Assembly: GCF_002846415.1 (NCBI RefSeq)
Contig: NZ_PJMX01000001.1
Coordinates: 3,720,001 to 3,784,000 of the forward strand
Source: Streptomyces sp. TLI_146
GTDB lineage: Bacteria > Actinomycetota > Actinomycetes > Streptomycetales > Streptomycetaceae
DNA length: 64,000 bases
Direction of reading: 5' to 3'
Made by a program: the position numbers and the translations under genes. Below, piece after piece: positions 58,231 to 64,000 of the stretch (positions are counted from its first letter, which is position 1; the number at the start of each line of letters is the position of its first letter). The notes under the pieces are model-generated. The model was given only the letters and a program-made list of their open reading frames with translations. It did no database searches and had not been told where the DNA came from.

Positions 58231-59010
58231 CTAGATCAGCTTCACCAGATCGGCGATCGAGTCCACGGTCTTGGACGGCCGGAACGGGAAGTTCTCGACA
58301 TCCTCGGGCCGGGTGAGCCCGGTGAGCACCAGAAACGTCTGCATCCCCGCCTCAAGCCCCGCGAGGACGTCCGTGTCCATCCGGTCCCCGATCATCGCGC
58401 TGGTCTCCGAGTGCGCCCCGATCGCGTTCAGCCCCGTCCGCATCATCAGCGGATTCGGCTTGCCCGCGAAGTACGGCTTCTTGCCGGTCGCCTTGGTGAT
58501 CAGCGCGGCGACCGCGCCGGTGGCGGGCAGCGGGCCCTCGGTGGAGGGGCCGGTCTCGTCCGGGTTGGTGCAGATGAACCGCGCCCCGCCGTTGATCAGC
58601 CGGATCGCCTTGGTGAGCGCCTCGAAGCTGTACGTACGGGTCTCGCCCAGGACCACGTAGTCCGGCTCGTGGTCGGTCAGGACGTACCCGATGTCGTGCA
58701 GCGCGGTGGTGAGCCCCGCCTCCCCGATCACATACGCCGTGCCGCCGGGCCGCTGGTCGTCCAGGAACTTGGCGGTGGCGAGCGCCGACGTCCAGATGTT
58801 CTCGACCGGCACGTGCAGGCCCATGCGGGCCAGGCGCGCCTGGAGGTCGCGGGGGGTGTAGATGGAGTTGTTGGTGAGGACGAGGAACGGCTTGCCCGAC
58901 TCCTTCAGCCCGGTGAGGAAGGCGTCCGCCCCCGGGATCGGCGTGCCCTCGTGGATGAGGACCCCGTCCATGTCGGTGAGCCAGGATTCGATCGGCTTGC
59001 GCTCTGCCAT
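58231..59010 (-). CDS. HAD-IIA family hydrolase (NagD-like)
   Basis: This 259-residue cytoplasmic phosphatase has motif I 'LTDMDGVLI' with nucleophile Asp13 and acid Asp15. The class IIA cap includes 'LTNNSIYTPRDLQARLARMG', motif III Lys lies near 'YFAGKPNPLMM', and motif IV is 'MIGDRMDTDVLAGLEAGMQT'. NagD-like enzymes act on nucleotide or sugar monophosphates. Start ATG 59010. It is next to the phosphonate-type transporter and secreted phosphoesterase genes, transcribed in the same direction. Confidence 0.92.
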   Translation of the reverse strand: MAERKPIESWLTDMDGVLIHEGTPIPGADAFLTGLKESGKPFLVLTNNSIYTPRDLQARLARMGLHVPVENIWTSALATAKFLDDQRPGGTAYVIGEAGLTTALHDIGYVLTDHEPDYVVLGETRTYSFEALTKAIRLINGGARFICTNPDETGPSTEGPLPATGAVAALITKATGKKPYFAGKPNPLMMRTGLNAIGAHSETSAMIGDRMDTDVLAGLEAGMQTFLVLTGLTRPEDVENFPFRPSKTVDSIADLVKLI

Positions 59011-59101
59011 GGGGCGGACTCTCCTGCGGTGTGCGCTGGACGAAGAACTGGACGGTGCCGGGGTGCACCGCGCTGTGCCGTACCGACACCGCCCAGCCTA
59101 G

Positions 59102-60601
59102 TCAGGAAGCCGAGATCTTGACCTGGTCGATCACCCAGTACCAGTTGTTGCCCCCGGTGTAGCGGAAGCGCACCTGGGCGGTGGTGGCCCCGGCGGGCAC
59201 GTCCAGGGTGAGCGACTCGGCCTTGGCGACGGTGTCCGAGGCGTACGTCTTCACCGTCACCGGCGCCGCCCCGTCGTAGGAGACGAGCACCTCGCCCTTC
59301 TGCGGGCTCTCCTGGAGGTAGTGCGTCACGTACGAGAGCGTGGCGGGGGCGCCGCCGCGCACCGGCCAGGCGGGGCTGACGAGGGTGGAGTCGAAGGTGC
59401 CGGTGAAGGACTTGTCGGTCCACTCGTCGCCGTCGGCCACCGCGAAGACGCTGCGGGCCCGGACGTTGGACTCGCGCTGCTGGTCGCGCTGGGCCTTGGT
59501 CCAGAACTCGTCGGTGGTGAACGACCAGCCGCGCCACTCGGTGACCCCGCCGCCGCCCATCCGGGAGTTGTCGACGGACCAGCCGGCGGGCGGGGTGTGG
59601 GTGAAGCCGATGACACCCGCGCCGATGCCGCTCTCGTCGACCGGCGTCCTCAGCTGCGGGCGCAGGGAGTCGAAGTCATCCGGCGACGGCTGCTGGAGGG
59701 GGCGGCCGTCCAGGCCCCACGCCGGGTCGACGGCGATGCCGAGGTGGGCGAGGGCGGAGGCGGCGACGTCGGGCATCCGGATGTCGTGGCGGACCGAGCC
59801 GGGTGTGGTGGTCCCGCCGGTGGCGATCAGGAACGTCTGGCGTTCCTGCCAGGTGGAGCCGCCGTGGCCGCCCGGGTCGGTGTGGCCGTGGTCGGCGGTC
59901 ACCAGGACCAGCCAGTCCTCGTCCGCGTACGTGGCCCGGGAGGCGATCGCGTCGACCAGCTGCCCGACCTGGGTGTCCACGCCGTGGATCGCGTCCAGGT
60001 ACTGCTGGCTGGCGGCCCCGTACGTGTGCCCGGCGTGGTCGACGTTGTCGAGCTGGACGAAGACGGCGTCCGGACCGGGGGCGCCCTTGAGCTGGGCGAC
60101 GGCCCGTGCGGTGGTGCCCGTGTCGTACTCGGCGCTCGGTGTCGAGACCCGGGTGTCGACCTTCGAGGAGAAGATCGTGTCGGTGATCGGCGCCCAGGAG
60201 GAGACCGCGTACGTGGAGAGCGAGGGCTTCGCCGTCTCGGCGCGGGTGAGGAAGTCCGGGTACTGGGCGAAGCGCTGGCCGGTGAAGCTGTTGTCCTTGA
60301 CGTTGTGCTTGTCCGGCCAGACGCCCGTGATGATCGTGGACCACCCGGGGCCGGACATGGTGGGGGCGAAGGGGTTGGCGTAGATCGAGCTCGCGGCCGT
60401 GAGGCCGTTCGCCATCAGGGACTTGAGGCGGGGCGCGTCGGCGTCCTTGACGCGGTTGAGCAGCGTGCCGTCCAGGCCGACCACCAGCACCTTGGGGGTG
60501 CGGGCGGCGGCTCGGGCGACGGAGGCGAGGGGGCCCGCGGCGGCCGCGAGGGCGGCGGCGCCGGCGAGCAGTGAGCGGCGGGAGATTCCTGACGGGTTCA
60601 C
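59102..60601 (-). CDS. Secreted alkaline phosphatase/nucleotide-pyrophosphatase-type phosphoesterase
   Basis: This 499-residue protein has a Tat signal (SRRSLLAGAAALAAAAG) and an alkaline-phosphatase superfamily domain: metal site 'VLVVGLDGTLL', Thr nucleophile in 'NPFAPTMSGPGWSTIITG', 'LDNVDHAGHTYG' and 'VTADHGHTDPGGHGG'. The C-terminal 150 residues are beta-rich and could bind a substrate. Phosphodiesterases of this class release phosphate from nucleotides, phospholipids or glycerophosphodiesters. It follows the phosphonate binding-protein gene by 112 bases and may share its promoter. Confidence 0.9.
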   Translation of the reverse strand: MNPSGISRRSLLAGAAALAAAAGPLASVARAAARTPKVLVVGLDGTLLNRVKDADAPRLKSLMANGLTAASSIYANPFAPTMSGPGWSTIITGVWPDKHNVKDNSFTGQRFAQYPDFLTRAETAKPSLSTYAVSSWAPITDTIFSSKVDTRVSTPSAEYDTGTTARAVAQLKGAPGPDAVFVQLDNVDHAGHTYGAASQQYLDAIHGVDTQVGQLVDAIASRATYADEDWLVLVTADHGHTDPGGHGGSTWQERQTFLIATGGTTTPGSVRHDIRMPDVAASALAHLGIAVDPAWGLDGRPLQQPSPDDFDSLRPQLRTPVDESGIGAGVIGFTHTPPAGWSVDNSRMGGGGVTEWRGWSFTTDEFWTKAQRDQQRESNVRARSVFAVADGDEWTDKSFTGTFDSTLVSPAWPVRGGAPATLSYVTHYLQESPQKGEVLVSYDGAAPVTVKTYASDTVAKAESLTLDVPAGATTAQVRFRYTGGNNWYWVIDQVKISAS

Positions 60602-60713
60602 GTGGTCCTCCGGGGACGAAAGAGGGCGAGCGCGGGCAGGACGACGCCCCTGGCGGTGCAGGGGCGTCGGGGAGCGTTCTGGTGCGGGGGTGGAGCGGCG
60701 GATCGGCTGCGGA

Positions 60714-61784
60714 TCAGCTGCCGGTCGCGGACTTCCAGGCGTCCACGTACGACGGCAGGTTGGTGCTGATGTCGAGCCAGTTCGGCTCGAAGACCTCGAC
60801 GCCCTGGATCAGCTGGGCGAGGGCGGTGGCGTTGGGGTCGGTGGCCTTCACGTCCGTACGGGCCGCGAAGCCGCCGCCGATGGCGCTGACCTGCTGCTGG
60901 GCCTGCTCGGTGAGCATGAAGTCGAGCAGCTTCTTGCCGTTGGTGGTGTGCGGGGCCTTGTCGACGAGCGCGGCGGCGTACGGCAGCGCGAAGGTGGTGG
61001 GCTTGCCGGGGCCGGTCGCCGGGAACCAGATGCCGAGGTTGGGCATGGTCTTGGCCTGGGCGTAGTTCATCTGCACATCGCCGTTGGCGACGAGGAGTTC
61101 GCCCTTGTCCACCTTGGGGGCGAGCTTGCCGGTGGAGGCGGACGGGCCGACGTTGTTGGCCTGGAGCTTCTTCAGGTACTCCATGGCGGCCTCCTTGCCG
61201 CCGAAGTCGTGCATCGCCTTGATGACGACGGCGGTGCCGTCACCGGCGACGCCCGGGGTGGAGTACTGGAGCTTGTTCTTGTACTTGCCGCCGAGCAGCT
61301 CCTCCCAGGTCCTGGGGGCCTGCGGAAGCTCCTTCTTGTTGTAGACGAAGCCGAAGTAGTTGTTGACGACGGCCGTCCACTTGCCTTTGGCGTTCTTCTG
61401 CGCGTCCGGCACCTTGTCGGCGCCCGCCGGGGTGTACGGCTGGAGCAGGCCCTTGGTGTCGGCCTGCTGGATGAACGGGGGCAGTGTGACCAGCACGTCC
61501 GCCTGGGTGTTGGACTTCTCGCGGACGGCGCGCTGCACCATCTCGCCCGAGCCGCCCTCGACGTACTTGACCTTGATGCCGGTCTTCGCCTCGAAGTCCT
61601 TGAAGACCTTGTCGTACCAGCCGTCGCCCTTCTCCCCCTTCAGACCGTCGGCGCTGTAGACCGTGACGACCTTCTCGTCGGACTTGGAGTCGGCGGAGGA
61701 GGAGCCGCCGCAGGCGGTGAGGGCGGCGGCGAGGGCGAGGCTGCCGGTGACGGCGGCGAGCGGGGTGAGGAGGCTTGTGCGCAT
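60714..61784 (-). CDS. 2-Aminoethylphosphonate-type ABC substrate-binding lipoprotein
   Basis: This 356-residue lipoprotein has lipobox LTAC (Cys25) and an iron/phosphonate-type family-1 binding domain ('VVTVYSADGLKGEKGDGWYD', 'TGIKVKYVEGGSGEMVQRAV', 'DVLVTLPPFIQQADTKGLLQ', 'GEELLVANGDVQMNYAQ'-type region). The sequence and neighbours match the predicted 2-aminoethylphosphonate importer (PhnS-type). Two permeases and an ATPase follow upstream on the same strand. It is the last transporter gene of the operon before the phosphoesterase. The substrate is by homology only; related proteins carry iron or thiamine. Confidence 0.85.
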   Translation of the reverse strand: MRTSLLTPLAAVTGSLALAAALTACGGSSSADSKSDEKVVTVYSADGLKGEKGDGWYDKVFKDFEAKTGIKVKYVEGGSGEMVQRAVREKSNTQADVLVTLPPFIQQADTKGLLQPYTPAGADKVPDAQKNAKGKWTAVVNNYFGFVYNKKELPQAPRTWEELLGGKYKNKLQYSTPGVAGDGTAVVIKAMHDFGGKEAAMEYLKKLQANNVGPSASTGKLAPKVDKGELLVANGDVQMNYAQAKTMPNLGIWFPATGPGKPTTFALPYAAALVDKAPHTTNGKKLLDFMLTEQAQQQVSAIGGGFAARTDVKATDPNATALAQLIQGVEVFEPNWLDISTNLPSYVDAWKSATGS

Positions 61785-61829
61785 GACGTCTCGAACTCCT
61801 GGTGTCTGTATGCGGGTTGTCGGCGGCGG

Positions 61830-62627
61830 CTATCGGTAGCCGGCTTTGGTACGGATACGGGAGACCGCGAGCAGGACGAGCAGGGTCGTGCCCATGAGGA
61901 CCACGGCGACGGCCGCGCCGGTGAAGAGCGAGCCCCGGTCGGTGGCGGCGAAGATCTGCACCGGCAGGGGTGTCCAGTCCGGCGGGTAGAGCATCATCGT
62001 GGCGCTCAACTCGCCCATGGACAGGGCGAAGCAGAGCCCCGCGGCCGCGTTCAGCGACGGCAGCAGCAGGGGCAGCCGCACGCGCCACAGCACGTACGAG
62101 GGCCGGGCGCCGAGGCTGGCGGCGGCCTGCTCGTACATCGGGTCGAGACGCAGGATGGCGGCCGAAACCGACTGGTAGGCGAACGCCGTGACAAGAACGG
62201 TGTGCGCGAGGATCACGATCCAGCGCGTCCCGTTGAGCAGGAACGGCGGCTTGGAGAACGCGACCAGGACGGCCAAGCCGACGACCACCGAAGGGACGGC
62301 GACGGGCAACACGAACAGGGCGTCCATGGCCCTCTTGCCGCGCTTGTTCAGCGAGGCGGCGGCGAGCGCCGCCCAGGCCCCGACGGTCAGGGCGAGCACG
62401 CTGGCCGTGAGCGCGGTGACCAGGCTGGTGGTGAGGGCCTGGAGGGAGTCGCCGGTGGTGGCGGCGTCGTAGTGCCCGGTGGTGAAGCCGGACGGGAAGG
62501 CGCCGGACCAGTTGGTCGCGAACGAGGCGGCGACCACCACGAGCAGCGGCAGGGCGAACAGGGGCAGGAAGAGGACGAAGAACACGGTCCAGGTGGCCCA
62601 GCGGCCGCCTCGGCTATGCACCAACAC
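61830..62627 (-). CDS. ABC transporter permease (phosphonate-type, PhnV-like)
   Basis: This 265-residue permease has six predicted helices, starting at GTG 62627 (MLVHSRGGRWATW). The EAA coupling loop is 'YEQAAASLGARPSYVLWRVR' at about residues 168-187. It overlaps the upstream permease gene by 14 bases and precedes the binding protein gene by 45 bases. Confidence 0.88.
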   Translation of the reverse strand: MLVHSRGGRWATWTVFFVLFLPLFALPLLVVVAASFATNWSGAFPSGFTTGHYDAATTGDSLQALTTSLVTALTASVLALTVGAWAALAAASLNKRGKRAMDALFVLPVAVPSVVVGLAVLVAFSKPPFLLNGTRWIVILAHTVLVTAFAYQSVSAAILRLDPMYEQAAASLGARPSYVLWRVRLPLLLPSLNAAAGLCFALSMGELSATMMLYPPDWTPLPVQIFAATDRGSLFTGAAVAVVLMGTTLLVLLAVSRIRTKAGYR

Positions 62628-63567
62628 GTCGGCTCACCACCCGGTAGAGGCCGTACAGGCCCACGGAGATCGCGATGTTGACGACGGCGACGACACAGGC
62701 GGCCGGGTAGTCCGACTCCAGGATCGCCTTGCTGTAGACGAGCATGGGGAGGGTGGTGACCCCTTTCGCACCGGTGAAGAGCACGATGCCGAATTCGTTG
62801 AGGCACATCACGAGGACGAGCGAACCGCCCGCGGCGAGCGCGGGCAGCGCCTCGGGCAGCACGACCCGCCGCACGATCCGCCCGGGCCGGGCGCCCAGCG
62901 AGGAGGCGACCTCCAGCTGTGCCGTGTCGAGCTGCGAGAACGCGGCGAGCAGCGGGCGCATCACGAAGGGCGTGAAGTACGTGATCTCCGCGAGGAGTAC
63001 GCCCCAGGGCGTGGTGAGGAACTGGAACGGCCCCGAGTGCGCGCCCGTGACGTCCGTCCACAGCCCGTTGGCCATGCCGACGGTTCCGTAGAGGAAGAGC
63101 AGCGCGAGCGTGATCAGGAAGGACGGGAAGGAGAGGAACACGTCGATGAACCGGGCGACGGCCTTCCCGCCGGGAAACGGTACGAACGCGATGACCAGCG
63201 CGAGCACGAACCCCAGCACCAGACACCCGGCGGTCGCCCCCACGGCCAGCCACACCGTGGTCCAGAGCGCGTCCCGGAAGGCGGCGGAGGCGAACACGTC
63301 CTGGTAGGGCGCGAGGGAGACCCCGTCGCTCCCGTCGGGGGTGAGCGACTGCTTGACGACGAGGAAGAGGGGATAGAGGAAGACGAGGGCGAGGGCGAGG
63401 ACGGGAGGCAGGGCCCAGAGGGCGGTGGGCAGGCGCCCGGTCAACGAGCTTGCGCGGCCGCCCCGTTCCGCAGGCAGGCGCTCACCGCCCGACGGCTGGG
63501 TGGGACGGGTGGCCACAGCCCCCGGTCCCGGGTGCCCGGAGACTTTGGGGCCAGTTGGACTAGCCAT
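62614..63567 (-). CDS. ABC transporter permease (phosphonate-type, PhnU-like)
   Basis: This 317-residue permease has six predicted helices after a polar N-terminus of about 45 residues. The EAA-type loop is 'LEVASSLGARPGRIVRRVVL'. The start ATG 63567 (MASPTGPK) overlaps the stop of the ATPase gene by eight bases; the longer open frame beyond it runs over that gene. It pairs with the next permease. Confidence 0.88.
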   Translation of the reverse strand: MASPTGPKVSGHPGPGAVATRPTQPSGGERLPAERGGRASSLTGRLPTALWALPPVLALALVFLYPLFLVVKQSLTPDGSDGVSLAPYQDVFASAAFRDALWTTVWLAVGATAGCLVLGFVLALVIAFVPFPGGKAVARFIDVFLSFPSFLITLALLFLYGTVGMANGLWTDVTGAHSGPFQFLTTPWGVLLAEITYFTPFVMRPLLAAFSQLDTAQLEVASSLGARPGRIVRRVVLPEALPALAAGGSLVLVMCLNEFGIVLFTGAKGVTTLPMLVYSKAILESDYPAACVVAVVNIAISVGLYGLYRVVSRRVGA

Positions 63568-64000
63568 GCCCCACCCCTGCCGACAGGAGCACCGCATCCT
63601 CCGACGCGAAGTGCAGGGTAACCTCATCGCCCAGCGCCGGAGGCCGACGCAGCTCGCGCACGTCCGCCTTCACGGCGTGCCCGTCCACCTCCACGTACAG
63701 GCGGTGCGTGGAGCCGCGCCACTGGACCTCGGAGATCCGCCCCCGCAGGGCGTTGGGCCCGTCCCCGAGGCCGACCAGGTGCGGGCGGACGCAGAGCGTC
63801 GCCGACGCCCCCACCGCCACCGACTCCGTGGCCACCTCCAGCGCCGTACCGCCGAACGACACGTACCCGGGACCGACCCGTACGGGCAGCAGGTTGGCGT
63901 TGCCGACGAAGGACGCCGTGAACTCCGTGCGCGGGCGCCGGTACAGCTCCTGCGGCGTGCCGCAGTCCCGCAGCCGCGCCCGGTCCATCACGGCGATCCG
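63560..64000 (-). CDS. ABC transporter ATPase, C-terminal part (runs off the window)
   Basis: At least 146 residues are visible, in frame to the window edge. The segment begins 'RIAVMDRARLRDCGTPQELY' at its upstream limit, the post-switch region of ABC ATPases of the phosphonate/iron/spermidine (PotA/PhnT) type. A C-terminal TOBE/MOP-like beta domain follows ('LCVRPHLVGLG', 'VQWRGSTHRLYVEVDG'). Walker motifs lie beyond the window. The stop (TAG) lies within the next permease gene start. It energises the phosphonate-type importer. Confidence 0.88.
   Translation of the reverse strand, partial: RIAVMDRARLRDCGTPQELYRRPRTEFTASFVGNANLLPVRVGPGYVSFGGTALEVATESVAVGASATLCVRPHLVGLGDGPNALRGRISEVQWRGSTHRLYVEVDGHAVKADVRELRRPPALGDEVTLHFASEDAVLLSAGVGHG

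Overview
The window looks like a chromosomal segment of a Streptomyces. GC is very high, and third-position GC is strong in nearly every gene. The developmental regulator adpA is present, carries a rare TTA leucine codon, and is followed by orn. The gene order (adpA-orn, cebR-cebEFG-bglC, a cdgA-type GGDEF/EAL gene, cslA-glxA-cslZ) matches from memory the core-chromosome order of model streptomycetes. No insertion sequence, prophage, CRISPR array or rRNA operon was seen.

Layout. 0-4 kb: a universal stress protein, a small membrane protein, adpA, orn and tRNA-His. 4-6 kb: a small accessory block beside tRNA-His (XRE/DUF5753-type regulator plus three small proteins). 6-12.2 kb: the cellobiose system, with repressor CebR, CebR operators, the CebEFG ABC importer lacking its own ATPase, and beta-glucosidase BglC. 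12.2-21.5 kb: a MerR regulator with a membrane peptide, a CBM2-GH18 chitinase, a two-component system, a spermidine-synthase-like protein, an HTH/helical-repeat regulator and a histidine phosphatase. 21.7-27 kb: a PAP2 membrane phosphatase gene overlapping a three-gene set that I read as a split nuclease-helicase machine: a PD-(D/E)XK nuclease with four iron-sulfur-type cysteines, an unrecognised 528-residue protein, and a superfamily-1 helicase. 27-34 kb: first tRNA-Lys, M6-type secreted protease, cdgA with a BldD-like box, and a second secreted chitinase with a direct-repeat promoter. 34-40.4 kb: LLM-type monooxygenase, amidase, ectoine importer ehuBCDA, an IclR-type regulator and a second identical tRNA-Lys.

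40.4-44.2 kb is a lower-GC, gene-poor accessory insertion immediately after that tRNA-Lys. It holds a membrane/Ig-like protein, a DUF6082-like protein with two TTA codons, and a small conserved orphan. 44.2-47 kb holds a truncated hemoglobin and a 14-TM drug exporter. 47-56.5 kb is the glycan-synthesis locus: AA10 LPMO, SPFH protein, cell-wall amidase/peptidoglycan-binding protein, a third identical tRNA-Lys, cellulose-synthase-like cslA, copper-radical oxidase glxA and GH6 lipoprotein cslZ. 56.8-64 kb holds a class F sortase with a likely partner protein, a HAD phosphatase, a secreted phosphoesterase, and a 2-aminoethylphosphonate-type ABC importer whose ATPase gene runs off the window.

Two themes connect the genes. 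One is polysaccharide use and synthesis (CebR regulon, two chitinases, LPMO, CslA/GlxA/CslZ), with CebR and DasR/chitinase-type operators visible in the DNA. The other is development (adpA with its TTA codon, a cdgA-type c-di-GMP enzyme, CslA/GlxA). A family of long intergenic inverted repeats sharing a 26-28 bp arm sits at four gene 3' ends, with one solo half-copy.
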